A stretch of 64,000 nucleotides of DNA from Glandiceps talaboti (Eukaryota; Hemichordata; Enteropneusta; Spengelidae): NCBI RefSeq assembly GCF_964340395.1, contig NC_135565.1:12389242-12453241 (forward strand). Direction: 5' to 3'. Positions 1 through 64,000 of the stretch are shown here, piece by piece (the first letter of the stretch is position 1; each line of letters begins with the position of its first letter). Below the pieces are notes generated by a model. That model was not told where the DNA came from. It worked only from the letters and a program-made list of their open reading frames with translations, and made no database searches. Made by a program: the position numbers and the translations under genes.

Positions 1-283
1 AGTTTCAAGTATCAAAATTTCATATAATTTGGCGTATTTATAGATGATATCAAAGTGGATGTGACCAGTTTATTGATTTTTTAGTTTTCAAATTCACGCG
101 TCTCTTGTATATAATTACTGATATTTGGTAATTCAGCAATATTTGAATGTCGTATCACTTATACGTCGACGAAAGCAAAGCGCACATGTTCTTAATCACG
201 TAGGTTTTAATTCAGCGCTCCATTTTGCATAATGCATATGTGCATATATGGTTTCTTGAATATTTCTTTTATTTAACTTTCAG

Positions 284-8465
<8,182 letters not shown>

Positions 8466-9073
8466 AAATCAAAACTATGGAAAAGACAGCATGAATAGAC
8501 CATTCATGAACCCACCATATTGAATGATGCACTATGGGAAATACAGTAGCAGTGCGTCAATAAATATGAATATATAACAATTGTAGATATTACGTCATAT
8601 CGTATGTAACCATCGAAAAGTCCAGATTAGGTAATACCGTTACTACACAAAATTCAAGTCATTTTTCTACAATAATAAATTTACATAATGTATCATATTT
8701 CCCATAATGCAGCATTGAAAATGGCGTGTTTGCAAGGTCGCTACTGTTTGATCACTTGTAAGTGATTGATTCTGAATTTTCTTTATGTCAGAGATGTATT
8801 CACTTTTTTTTTCACCAACATTGATGTGATATGTACAAATATATACTTTGGTGGAAAAATGAAAGAACTGAAGGAATTTGACTACATTTTGTGCAATTTT
8901 GAATTTGCGTCGTTTCAATTACATTTTTTATAACTTGTTATATCATTTCACTACTACATTTTCACTTTTTTGAACGTTTGATTTTAAGAGCCAATTTCAT
9001 GGCATATACACATCAGTCATATTATATAGTCTTTGCCTATAGACAGAATTAATCCACTCAGTCTTGGATTATT

Positions 9074-9226
9074 CACACACACACACACACACGCACACAC
9101 GCACACACACACACACGCACACGCACGCACGCACGCACGCACACATACATACATACATACATACACACATGCATACATACATACATACATACATACATAC
9201 ATACATACATACATACATACATACAT
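9074..9226 (+). repeat. CA / GCAC / CATA microsatellite
   Basis: CA repeats with GCAC interruptions followed by CATA repeats. Confidence 0.96.
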
Positions 9227-10459
9227 ACTAACATCGGATTAATTTTTTGTGTCAAATAGAAATTTATCGTTTGAAATTATAGAGACAAATTTGTTAACTA
9301 ATACTGTTAACGTCTTCTAAGAGACACGAATAGTTTGTACTTAAAAGTGTAGTTTTTATTTTTAAAAATATATAGTAATATTGAAATATTTTATCGATAA
9401 ACGATTAAATAAGATATTTCATAAGGCTTATATGTAGTGAGAAATTATCGATTAATAAGCGTTAGAGTTATTAAGGTTTTTTTTCAGCCCGGTCATCTCT
9501 TTGTTGGGTGTATTTTACCCTAGTTTTCTTGGTAACGAAGTTTTTTTATGGTGAATAGTATCGCAAGATAATGCAAATCGAATCAATGCTGAAAATAAGA
9601 ATCATGTGATTTTACACATGTAAAAATACACAATAAGTTATGATAGAATCAGTTTTACATATATGTCAAGTTGTATTGTAGAATTTTCCTTTTTGAGGAA
9701 TTATTTTAGTGTTGAGAGCGAAAAGCCGAACATCTTACTACAATATCTAATGTATGTGTAAAGTTGTTTTTTGGAACTCGGTATCTGGACAATGTGGAGA
9801 TGCAACAGTTCTTCATAACTGAATGAACTTGTAGTGTAGTACTGCGATGGGCTTGTGTATATTATTCCCTGGACACACAGACGACAGTGTACAACGCCCT
9901 CACTTCAAATTTTACAACGTACTCCATGGTTTTATATATTCATTTCATTTCTTTACAATATATTTTAGCAACTTTGTTGTGATTTATGCTCAAGTCTTCA
10001 AGTGTTACTTGATTTTGTAAATTGAATTTGCCGAGAGTCAAATACATTGACAAATGCCGAAACACAATCAAACATATCTGCCCTAGTCTTTGACGTCACA
10101 CAAGTATATGAAATAGCTTGATCTGAAATTCTCCTTGAACAGCAAATTTTGATGAACGACGTTATGTTAACAAACTCAAATGTATCAAATTTGTCATTCA
10201 GTTATTCGATACTGACGCCAAAATTAATATTCGTCCATAAAAACATACGACATAGTGTCAACAAAGCAAACAACACAATGTATATTTATATCATGTTTGC
10301 ATTGAAAATTATATTAGAAAGTAGATATTCAATCACGTCTGAAATTCATTTTATGTAATTGATAGATTTGTATGTTTGTATGGTTCCTAAAAACACGTAT
10401 AAAATTGGAAAATTGTGTAATTCTTTCTAGAGATTGTGGTTGTACTGTTACTTTCTAAA

Positions 10460-10510
10460 TAACCCTGAAGAAGACCTCCTGTGGGAGAGCGAAACGTCGG
10501 AAATAAAGTT
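10460..10510 (+). mobile_element. Possible Penelope-like element terminal fragment (hammerhead-like core)
   Basis: CTGAAGA at 10465 and GCGAAACGTC at 10489 are spaced as in the CTGANGA and GAAAC boxes of hammerhead motifs in Penelope-like element termini, followed by AAATAAAG. A CTCC/GGAG hairpin sits between them but the base of the stem is poor. No reverse transcriptase frame is visible nearby. Confidence 0.4.
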
Positions 10511-10942
10511 TTACGTAGACAAAATTGTCATATCTTCTATCAAACCCAATTTGACATTTTCTCAAGTCCATATCTCTGAGTTGGCTCACCATTGTAGTTG
10601 GACTGAGTGCAATCTGATTAAAATCCGATGTGTTGAAAGCGGCTAGATGTCTTTATTTCCATCGTTTTGTGACGTTTGTCTTGTTGTTCCGGGTGATCGC
10701 CGCCTTCAAGATTGGACCGAGTGTAGCCTTTGCGACAAAATTAACGAATAAAATACCTTTTTATTGATCACTGTAAAGAACGTCTTAGTATTTATTTAAT
10801 AAGTCCATCAACATTTTTTTTATAATTCGATGAAAGGTTATCAAGTCATAACCAATGACATCCTGACGTTTAAGTACTCCAGCCCCTACAACCAGAAATA
10901 TTTGAATACATTCTTCAACTTTTCTTACTCGAATATTATTGT

Positions 10943-11542
10943 AGTTCGTTACTATGGAAATAACTTGACCCCAAAAGTAATATTTTCATGACAAACGAGG
11001 GATACCATGCTATAGTCTAGAATTGAATGGGTTAGCTATTGCTTTACTTGTGTGTGGTGGGGGCGGGTGATGGGGTAGGTGCGTGTGTTTCTGTGTATAT
11101 ACGTGAGTTTATGTATGTATGTATGTATGTATGTATGTATGTATGTATGTATGTATGTATGTATGTATGTATGTATGTACGTACCGTCGTACGTACGTAC
11201 GTGTGTGTGTGTGTGTGCGCGCGCGTGCTTCCGTGTGTACATGTATGTGTATGTATGTGTGTGTGTGCGCGCGCGTGTGTGTGTGTGTGTGTGAACAGGT
11301 GACTGTTTGTGTGTGTAGTTCGTTACTATGGAAATAACTTGACCCCAAAAGTAATATTTTCATGACAAACGAGGGATACCATGCTGTAGTCTAGAATTGA
11401 ATGGGTTAGCTATGTGGATTGTTGCTTTACTTGTGTGTGGTGGGGGCGGGTGATGGGGTAGGTGCGTGTGTTTCTGTGTATATACGTGAGTTTATGTATG
11501 TATGTATGTATGTATGTATGTATGTATGTATGTATGTATGTA

Positions 11543-11560
<18 letters not shown>
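10943..11560 (+). repeat. Tandem duplication of about 375 bp carrying GTAT/GT microsatellites
   Basis: The segment starting GTTCGTTACTATGG at about 10943 recurs almost unchanged at about 11318, including the stretch leading into a GTAT array (11111 and 11493). The two microsatellite bodies have since diverged. Confidence 0.85.
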
Positions 11561-11586
<26 letters not shown>

Positions 11587-12269
11587 CGTGCGTGCGTGTG
11601 TGTGTGTGTGTGTGTGCGTGCCTACGTGTGTGTGTGTGCGCGCGCTCAGGGTTTCTGACTGATCGTTATCCGTTAGGCTATAAATCCCATCCTCTGTGTT
11701 TACCCTATTATATCTTTGTTATGCTGCGAGTGGCTGAATAGATACCTGAATAAGATACAAGATTATTCCTGAACAACAACAACTTGGAGACGTATAACGT
11801 TTCGAAAAATCAGATGGGCCACGTGTTATTGCATTTGTATGCATTTATCACGTGGGTCAAGATTGTGTTATCAAGCTATTATGAATAAGCCAAAGGTACA
11901 GATATCAATTGTTATTCGTTACGTACATAGCATTATCCATGATATGATTGACTAAGACACACACACACGTCATCAATTTTGTCACTGTTACGGATTGCAT
12001 GGCAGGAAACTGGCTACTGCCGGAATTCCATGAAAGGAACAGCAAAACAAACAAAAAACATCCCAGTTATCTAGTACTTTTTATCTCTTTTCTCGTTACA
12101 TATAGTAATTATTAAAATAAGGTCAAACATACTTTGCTTATAGATATTATAAATCTTCACCACTTTCCGTAATCTTAACGCTAATGTGATGGACCTTTTC
12201 CATGGATGATAAGTTCAGATCTTTCTGTATTTACTGGTGAAATATCATAAGTGGACTGACTGAATTTGT

Positions 12270-12325
12270 TACTTTTATTTAGGCGTTTCGCCACAAGCAA
12301 CATTTGTGGGGCGTCTGACTACTTC
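12270..12325 (-). mobile_element. Second hammerhead-like terminal fragment (minus strand)
   Basis: The minus strand reads CAGACG, a CCACAA/TTGTGG hairpin, GCGAAACGCC, then TAAATAAAAG, like the segment at 10460. The CTGANGA box is damaged. Confidence 0.3.
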
Positions 12326-12719
12326 CAAACTACAAGTAGTAGACATCTGTGCACTAGCTGAATTGCTTTAATGGTCATGTGACTGCTAGGGGTGGCAACG
12401 ATTTGAAGAAACGAAACACAGAAGCCTAGGCCTGTCCCTGTTAGTGATTTCAGATTTGAAAAAAAAAATAACACAAAAAGCCTGTCTTTGTTAGATTTCA
12501 GAGATTGGAATATACATGTACAAAGCACAAAAGTCTGTCAACTACTACCAAGTGTTTTATTGTTATATTGATTATTACGATTAAACCGTAACAAACCTAT
12601 ATTGTCGATATGTAAAGCAATCAATTATTATGATTATGTCTGTCGTCAAACGAGATTCTTCAGAGGATTCGTCTGTGAAGGCAAAACTGTTTGACGTGTA
12701 AAACAGATTGATTGATTGA

Positions 12720-13042
12720 TTGTGACTCTGTGAGTGAGTGACTGAGTGAGTGAGTGAGTGAGTGAGTGAGTGAGTGAGTGAGTGAGTGAGTGAGTGGGTG
12801 GGTGGGTGGATGGGTGAGTGAGTGAGTGAGTGAGTGAGTGAGTGAGTGAGTAACAGACCGACCGACCGACTAACCTGACTGACTGACTGACTGACTGACT
12901 GACTGACTGACTGACTATTTGTTTCTTTGGTTGGTTGGTTGGTTGGTTAGTCGTTCGGTCGGTCCGTCGGTCTACTGATTTGCTTTTCTAGTTTGCTTTT
13001 CTTTGCATATTAGGTAGATCAATTGATTGATTGATTGATTGA
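12720..13042 (+). repeat. Compound tetranucleotide repeats (GTGA, GACC, GACT, GGTT, ATTG)
   Basis: Successive blocks of different 4-bp repeats, upstream of gene B. Confidence 0.95.
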
Positions 13043-13366
13043 TAAAATTTATGTAGGAACACTTATAGTTTAAGTCGACATGACAATGCCCGTACAACTA
13101 TCTTTGTCATGTAATCAAGCACCCTTTATTCTAACGAATAACACAGAATTTGATAGGCAATGGACAATACATGACGCATTTTGTAAGACTAGCTCTGATT
13201 GGTTGGAAAACAATGACATTTGTTATCCCCATGGCGATACAAGATGACAGCTATCTACAATTGTGTATGCGTTCCAATCCATGAGAACCCTGTGTTGTCA
13301 TGTGTATTTGTTCAGTGTCTGTATATTTTATCTTATTTAATAACTTTTTATGTACCGTTGCCAAGG

Positions 13367-13371
13367 CGTAA

Positions 13372-13466
<95 letters not shown>
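13367..13466 (+). repeat. AATA microsatellite
   Basis: About 25 uninterrupted AATA units, 285 bases before the gene B start. Confidence 0.97.
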
Positions 13467-13696
13467 ACCCTCGATCCGAGATCCTCACCAAAGCCACATG
13501 ATGCAAGTTGACTTTGCCAAAACGTGTGCGCTAGACAGAGCAGAGGGGTTACCCACTGTATAGTGCCCTCTATCGGTCGTCAAACATCTAGATGACCATA
13601 TCTCAAAACAAACAAGACTAGGTGCTCTCGGTAAATCCTGAAAGGTCTTGACCCAATAGCGTTTATAGAAGGCACTGATATTTACATGGTCGTGGG

Positions 13697-13704
13697 TATT
13701 TAAA
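13697..13704 (+). promoter_or_regulatory. Possible TATA box of gene B
   Basis: TATTTAAA lies 46 bases before the first ATG at 13750. A start site about 30 bases downstream would leave a 5' UTR of only about 20 nt. This is position-based inference only; an upstream non-coding exon is not excluded. Confidence 0.3.
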
Positions 13705-13749
13705 CGCTCGATTCGGCCACTGGTGGCAATCTAGTACCGTCGTTAGTCC

Positions 13750-38362
<24,613 letters not shown>

Positions 38363-38458
38363 AAGAAATAGACACGAGATCCAAAACCTTCGAAAACACA
38401 GTATGATATAATAGTGAACACATATTGCCTGGTCATGAGGGCTATAGCCGAGCCGAGG

Positions 38459-38541
38459 GACTGTGAGTTACCAGAATCACATGCTATTTCCCGAGGCCAA
38501 AGGCCGAGGGAAATAGCATGTGATTCTGGTAACTCACAGTC
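38459..38541. repeat. Perfect 34-bp-arm inverted repeat downstream of gene B
   Basis: The arms 38459-38492 and 38508-38541 are exact reverse complements (GACTGTGAGTTACCAG at the outer end), with a 15-base centre containing GGCCAAAGGCC. It begins 97 bases after the gene B stop. Confidence 0.9.
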
Positions 38542-41159
38542 ACAAGGGGGTAATGAACGGGTGCTACAGCCCGAATATAGGCCAGGCAGTATCTGTTTTA
38601 TAATATACCTCATGCTGTGAACTCGCGGTGGCAGACGGCATCGTCAGAAGCTGCCATTTTGACCTGCTGTGAACGCGTGGGGGTCACGTGACCATGCAAA
38701 AGTTGATGGAACTATTTCCCTCGGGAAATAGTCATTCTATTTTCCTATCACGTGACTGTTTCTAGCGAATCATGGCACAGCATTATCACTAGGTATATTA
38801 TAATATAATTTATGTTAATTAAGATTCAACGTTTTATATAATCTAAATTGCAAGCTATAACCCATTTTGGAATATTTGATCTCAAACTTTAGAGATTGCT
38901 GAATCTGATACATAATTAAATAATTGAATGACCTTTCCTTTGACCCCTTTCTTATTTGTCCGGGAGAGAAGATTGCCACACTTTTGGAACAGTGGTGACA
39001 TGTTAATAAAATCTGTTTCAAAAACTTAGAAAACAAACAAACAAATAATCTCTCAACAAATGTGACTGTATCTTTCAGTTTTGCTTGATATTCATGAAGT
39101 ACATTTAGTAGCACGTTCAGTGTACAAGGTTTGGGTATTATAGAATAGAATAGAATAGAATAGAATAGGATAGGATAGAATAGAATAGAATAGAATAGAC
39201 TCTTTATTGCATCCGTTAAGAAAACTACATTTCTTCATTGGTAATATACAGGGTCTCGGTTTTAAAGGCATGCTAACTTCAACGGGCCACTATTTTTTGG
39301 TATTTTCTGTCAATTCAAAATACATTAAAAACCCTACACTGTAAAATGATCCAACCCCTCTAAATATCATATATACATGTCTACTAGTATTGTCGTCAAG
39401 GTTACTCATAGTGACATATACGAGGAATGTCAAACATTTGGCCGGCTGGCTTCATTTTCAAACCGCCCTCCATATATACTTGTTGACATTTCACTATTGT
39501 TTTGGATAAAATATCCCTTGAAGGAAATTAAAACTTATATTTTTGTAAAAAACGACGATCTCGACATTTTAACATAATTTATGTACTCTTTCTACTGATA
39601 CAGTCATCCTCACAATGCAAACAAAGAAATTCTATGATATGTAATGGTTTCCTGTAGGGTCTATGTTTTAATGAAACGAAAAGTCTTCCACTTCTCAATT
39701 TCATGAATTTTATTCTAGAAATGTAAGTGGATGCAAGGCAGATCCATAAAATTAAAATAGTTTTATAGGATGAGAACTAAAATTGCTCAACCCCCCCCCC
39801 CACCCTCCACACCAACCCCCAAACAAAAAGAATTCAGTTATTTATCCTAAACTGAACTTAGTCTATTGATCTCGTTCTTAATTCATTTTTGTATTCAATG
39901 TGTTGCAAGTATGACATACACGGTATATAAGCAGTTATATAAATAGCATATTTTTTCTTCTTTCCCCACTGTACTTGTGGCCATTATCTTTCTAAGCTAG
40001 CATTAGTATGTTAAAATGAATTGTGTATTTTCATCTTTTTTCTACAAATTTTGTTTGATGGGAAATATTCTAAATCATGATTTCGATAATTAAGTACAAG
40101 ATGTGGTAATACAATACTTGGTACTTTCTGGCCATAAAATAATCAATTTCAAATTGTAATAGAGTGAAATGAAGTTAGGCTTATTGTTACAATTTGAAAT
40201 TTCATCACAAAGATTATAGCGTTTTTTGCTATATTCCTTTGTTGAATAATTCATTCTGATACTGAAAGTTGAGAAAATGTAACACGTTTAACTGTCTGTC
40301 TTGATTTTAATTGAAAATTAGTTGGAATTTGATTTGAACAAAAGAGTAGCAACGTTTTGATGAATTTTCATTTCTGAAGGCTAAACTATTTAGACCAGTA
40401 CAGTGAATTTCACAATACCGTGCAGCTTTCCTGTTTGATACAACCAAGTAAAAAACAACAAGAACTGCATTTGTCACACCAGCAAGGTCGTATTTTTTGC
40501 TACATTTAGTCTAAATGAAATAAACTATTTAAATGTATTGCAACTCCACGCAGACAATCGGGCGCCAACGTTTTTCTTAGTATAGAACACCCAATGAAGG
40601 GCGCGTAAAATTTGAGGTGTTCATTTGATGTCTGTATGGTGGCAGGTGTAGTTCATTTCACTTATACAAAATGTAGCAAGAAACTGTACTCATTCAATCT
40701 TGTTATCTTAAAGTGTAGCATGTCCAGTTTCTTATTGGTTTCTGCGTGGTTGTATTAAACAGAAAAGCCGCAAGGTATGGTAAAATGTACTGTACTTGAT
40801 GTCACACCCAACTATATTTTGGTTGTCAAGAGCATGGCGATAGACAATGGCGTTAATTTGACACCTAGTTATCGAAGAGTATAGTTAACTGGTAATCTAA
40901 CAAGTGGTACGTTGTAGAAGTTACCTGTAAAAATCATGTTCATACTGTGACAGATATTTCACTCCTGTAACAGCACAAGCTGAGATATTTGTCATTTATT
41001 ATCACCAACCAAGACATGATGAATTTTATCTTGGAATTGAAACTATTTATTATATAAATAGAAAATAAATAAAGCGAAATTCCTTGTTATACATGACTGT
41101 GTTTCGACCGCTGCTTATTCTTATCAATATATACGTGTGGGCAAGCAAGTTTATCTGTA

Positions 41160-41337
<178 letters not shown>

Positions 41338-41602
41338 AGTAGCCTGTGAATACGTATAGACGGACGTACGACTATACCTGTTCGGTTTTTGACAACCAAC
41401 ATAAGTAACGTTTAGTCAAAGTGTTCTCGCAAGCCAGGACACCTATTTCTGCTGACGCAATGAGCACGTCTTGGAAGGTGCCGTAAAAGAGGCTGTGGTT
41501 TACGACAATCAGTCAAAGCATTGTGTAGATAGCACTCCCGCCAAAATCCGTCATCCGTGTTTGTGAAATCTTGTCCTGTTGGATAACACTGATAGTGACG
41601 TA

Positions 41603-42036
41603 AGGGCCGATCGCACAATGTCGCACAAGCTCAACAAACGAACATCGTTCGTTTAGGGCAATAATCCCCCCCCCCCCCCCACTCTGCCTAAACGAACGTT
41701 CACGAGTACGACATCGAACGTTTCATGTGTAAACCATGATGAAAACTATAGCGGTCACACCACGACAATCGATGTAATGTAAGCACATGAAATAAACACA
41801 TTATAGTACGGGAAACCCAGAACTGTATTTCACATCCATTAGAGGTAAATTTTTATCAACTTATCAACATCTCAGTAGTAAATACAAAAGCTGTATGTTA
41901 TCATTGAAGGAGTGAACATTTTCCGTCGAAATTTGGTTAGAAGTGCGAAAATGAAGTTAAGCAATCGCACTGACGTCATCCCCCCTCCTCAACGAAATTC
42001 GCCTGTTAAGCTTGTGTGACATTGTACGATCGTCCC
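41603..42036 (+). mobile_element. MITE family 1, copy 2
   Basis: The left end GGGCCGATCGCACAATGTC and the reverse of the right end GGGACGATCGTACAATGTC are inverted repeats continuing for about 35 bases. The element is about 434 bp, non-coding, with the same interior as 23680-24206. Confidence 0.8.
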
Positions 42037-42583
42037 TACACGCTATGTTATCAACAAGTAGTATTTATGACGTCACAAGGCTGAATAAACACTAAGGGGG
42101 GATCAATGTCTATAGGCTACTCAACTCGATTGATAGAAGTGAACTTTGTGTCACTTTTTTTTTACCTGTTTCATTATAAACAAACGTAAAATCGACTTTT
42201 CCCACAACAATTAAATATATCTCACCAAAGCCGACATTCGAGTTTAGTCATTACAAAATCTCAGGGTTGCACACGGCAAAAGTTTAAGTTCGTTTCGAAA
42301 ATTGTCCGGAAATAGCCTTGTTGTGATAACAACTGATGATGCAATCCCATTTAACTTAAAGTCATCCGATTTGACAACCATTTGTTGCCAAACATACAAT
42401 TACAAGCTGCAGTATTTTGGTATTTACATAAGGTATGTTCTAGTGTGTCCTCCAGGGTCGTTGTCCAAAGGTATACAGTTAAAGTCTGTTTATTGCCGGC
42501 GGTACGGTCGACTGTTAATAACTGGGCCGACCCCAGAGGTGCGATCCTCGGTTAGCTTGAGTCTAATATCAGCTTCACGTGAT

Positions 42584-61248
<18,665 letters not shown>

Positions 61249-61421
61249 CCATTGCTGTGTTATTTGTATAAAATGTGATTTTATATGACCAATGACAAAA
61301 GAGATGTAACCATATTCTGCTATTTGCCTAACATATGACTAATCTATCCAATGGCAATATATATAACCATACTTAGCCTCTTGGATAAGATATGATATAG
61401 TCTCGGTTTTAGACCAAGCAA

Positions 61422-61427
61422 AATAAA
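61422..61427 (+). other. Candidate poly(A) signal of gene C
   Basis: First AATAAA after the gene C stop codon, 174 bases downstream. Another lies at 62010-62015. Position only. Confidence 0.35.
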
Positions 61428-62311
61428 AAATAATGGAAAGTGGACCTCATTTTAGACTCTTCAACTCGAAAAAAACATCCCATTTTAGACCAAAAGGGCT
61501 AGAAAATGCACCCCAAAGGGCGGCACATATACGTATACTCATATAAGGGGAGTATCCCCCTTGGGGAGGTCTCGTAGGCACTGCACCCAGCGACGAGAGT
61601 CTGGGTAACCGAGACTAGATATGATACCATTGTGGCCATATTTTTTATTTGCATAACATGTGATTAATCTGACCAATTACAAGAGAACTGTAGCCATATT
61701 TTTTTATTTGCATAATCTATGCATAACATGATTAATTTGACCAACGGCAAGGCACACACAACAAGTGGTCAGACATTTTTATTCTATTTTTAACCTCATG
61801 CAGGAGGTTAAATACTTTTGAAAGTATCGGAAATGGGGAGTGTGTGGAATGCAATTTGTCCCTATTGCATTGATTTTTATTGTAACTATTTTGTGATAGC
61901 CCGACCCAGTACTATGACAAATATTGCATTTTGTTCCCTAATCTTCAAACTTGTCCTTTTTTGTATTACTTTCTTGCCAACTTTTGATTTACAATTTGTA
62001 TTATGCTTTAATAAAGTTGCCGATACTTTTTCAAATCAACCAAGCTTCTTGTTTTTCCTTCTTTTCTGCCCAAAATAACTTCAGGAGTATGTTTGTCTTC
62101 CAGCACAGGGAAATTGAAGTTGCCCTGGCTTTTCATTCAATGTGGGACAAAGTGTCTTTTTTTTTTTGTATTTAAGAATCTTTTTCTTTATTTCCATTTT
62201 GTGTCTTTGTTACATAAACGTTGACACATTTCAACTCTACACTCTCAATAACAGATAGAGACATCACACATGGCAGTATCCTTTACCGAATCAGTGATAT
62301 TATTCTTGCAG

Positions 62312-62516
62312 AGTACAGTAGTATGGCAACCGAGGAGGATCATGATAGCAAAAACCAATTTTGATTTTAAAAAAGAAAAGAAGAAAAAAGTTTATTTCAT
62401 ATCAATTTGCATTTGCAAATCAATTTCCAAGTTAAATTCATTTTCATTTTTTTCATTTTTTAAAAATCAAAATTGATTTGTGATATCTTGAGCCTCCTCG
62501 GTTGCCGTACAGTAGA
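62312..62516. repeat. Inverted repeat, about 50-bp arms
   Basis: GGCAACCGAGGAGG and CCAATTTTGATTTT in the left arm face AAAATCAAAATTGATTT and CCTCCTCGGTTGCC in the right arm; the spacer is about 95 bases. Confidence 0.85.
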
Positions 62517-63327
62517 AATAGACTTCTGCTGAAAAAATTACACATTGACTTAATGATTTTAATGACTTCAATTGTTTACTTTCCAACTGATAATCAACAT
62601 CATTACTTGTCTGCTCTACCTTCCAACTGTGCATGGCAGCTCTGTAATTGCAAGTGTTGTTTTGAAGTTGGACGGCGTGAGAGTAAAATGCTATTGTAGG
62701 TACCGAGAATCCACTGCATTTCACTGATTTGTTATGATATTACTTTCCAATGGTGGCAGTGGTGGGATATGGTGGCCAAAATCACAAAATAATTCAAAAT
62801 TTAGATAAAAAATGACAAATAATTAAAAATTTTTACTACAAAGGTGAAAGGTCAAACTTCAATACAAACCAGATGACCTAATCACTCTAGTCTAAAATGT
62901 TTAAAGTTTATTTTGTCAAATTTAAAATCTGAGTATCACATATCAAAATTCTTAAGGTATTCTTGTAAAAGACTAAAAATGATACATTTCTCTTTTATAA
63001 AATGTTATAATACAAAATTCCACAATTCTTTTCTAGTACAAATTATGTTTTCTTAAAAAAATGCATTGAATATGTTAGTACTGATGTTTATAAATCTTTC
63101 ATGTCAAAACACTTGGTAAGTCTCTTTATACAATTTTTAATATTCATAGAAATGTAAATGAAATTTGATAATTACTAAACATATAGTTTACACTTACTGA
63201 CTGGCTATGAGGGCACTAGTCGATGTCTATAGCCAGGTGGGCTGTTATACATCAATGATTTTAATCTAACTGATAATCAACATTTCAACTTGACTACTTC
63301 TACATCCCCATTGTGCACGGCCAGTAA

Positions 63328-63620
63328 CACTGAAGTAAAGTACTTTCTGTATGTGCTACACTCATTTATAGCATTCATATCAAGTGTAAAAGTATACTTT
63401 TTCAATTGGTTTATTTACAAGCCTAGCATGTGGCCTTTCTAATGTGGTCAATTAGCAAATGAAAAAGTATACTTTTATACTTAATATGGATGCTATAAAT
63501 GATTGTGGTACATACAGAAAACGCTTTACTTTGGTTGTTATGGGTTGTACTTGATATGGATGCTATAAATGATTGTGGTACATACAGAAAACGCTTTACT
63601 TTGGTGTGATGGGTTGTAAT
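63328..63620. repeat. Inverted plus tandem repeat containing GGATGCTATAAATGA
   Basis: One inverted copy (63328-63407) faces two direct copies (63455-63534 and 63548-63610). A further relative is at about 57502-57550. Confidence 0.85.
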
Positions 63621-64000
63621 TGTTTCTTTTTGCATTAAATGTTGTCTGAGGGTGTGTATTAAATTTCGTGTTACATGAGTGAAACACCAAGCCGACATCA
63701 TTTTAGCTGTACTGACCTGATGATACTCTGTCAACAGGGTAAAAGCAAGTCAGAAGTTCAGAACTTTTGGAAACCCTTTGAGTTGAGTTATAGAGACCAC
63801 CCAATTCTCATTTGTCCTTAAAGTGCCCATATGGATGAGGATTGGGTAGTTATTTTGGATTTTTAATTCATACATTAATTTCATCATGGCTCCATACTTG
63901 AAAAATCAACATAGACTAAGTCTGTGTTTGTAACTCAATAAATTGTAAAACATTAATAAATGTGTAAAATGTTTATTATTGCACGTACAATAACAAACAT

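Larger units (their letters stand above)
8466..13749 (+). other. Intergenic region between genes A and B
   Basis: A 5.3-kb stretch with the gene A 3' flank, CA/CATA repeats (9074-9226), a Penelope-tail-like segment (10460-10510), a 375-bp tandem duplication (10943-11560), GTGA/GACT/AATA repeats (12720-13466) and the gene B promoter region. No gene recognised. Confidence 0.7.
61249..64000 (+). other. Region downstream of gene C
   Basis: Gene C 3' flank, an inverted repeat (62312-62368 with 62462-62516) and a set of inverted and direct repeats (63328-63620). AT-rich; no gene recognised. Confidence 0.7.

Noticed and set aside
42302-42583. Upstream in-frame extension of gene C exon 1
   Set aside because: The frame is open, but a start at 42302 would bury the signal peptide near residue 100. 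The starts at 42584/42590 fit the family.

Overview
The window is nuclear DNA from an invertebrate animal. It has GT-AG introns, microsatellites in nearly every intron, four nuclear-type tRNA-Ile genes and several short inverted-repeat transposon families. The protein-coding content is one tandem array of three genes of the NRF-6 (nose resistant to fluoxetine-6) family: multi-pass membrane proteins with an N-terminal NRF ectodomain followed by an acyltransferase-3 (AT3) domain. This family is typical of nematodes, arthropods, lophotrochozoans and non-vertebrate deuterostomes. The sequence does not let me choose a phylum; a marine lophotrochozoan or invertebrate deuterostome seems most likely.

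Layout, all three genes on the + strand. Gene A (284-8465) enters from the left edge, so only its last seven exons are present. Gene B (13750-38362) is complete, with 15 exons that join in frame to 757 residues. Gene C (42584-61248) is complete, with 15 exons that join in frame to 740 residues. B and C share the same exon boundaries and phases, and many exons have identical lengths (158, 109, 94, 90, 178, 80, 117, 187 and 143 nt). Gene A follows the same plan except that its 258-nt second visible exon is exactly the sum of the 178- and 80-nt exons of B and C. The genes therefore arose by tandem duplication.

Each paralogue departs from the AT3 consensus at a conserved histidine. In B the first-helix LGH-type motif reads LGQ, in C it reads LGE, and in A the late YLxH motif reads YLMF. 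The RxxR motif is kept in all three. This raises the possibility that the cluster encodes altered or non-catalytic members of the family. Gene B also has a second candidate last exon (37801-38022) that encodes another hydrophobic segment with a matching phase.

Introns and intergenic DNA are mostly repeats: long GA, GTAT, GACA, ATACA, TTACA and AT tracts, several minisatellites (31-, 34-, 41- and about 150-bp units), large hairpins, and at least three MITE-like families shared between introns of different genes. All four full-length tRNA-Ile(AAT) genes are identical and lie inside introns of genes B and C. The intergenic stretches (8466-13749, 38363-42583, 61249-64000) and the long introns show no further recognisable protein gene. 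Exons were assigned by translating both sides of splice sites and comparing the three paralogues by eye; no alignment or database search was run.
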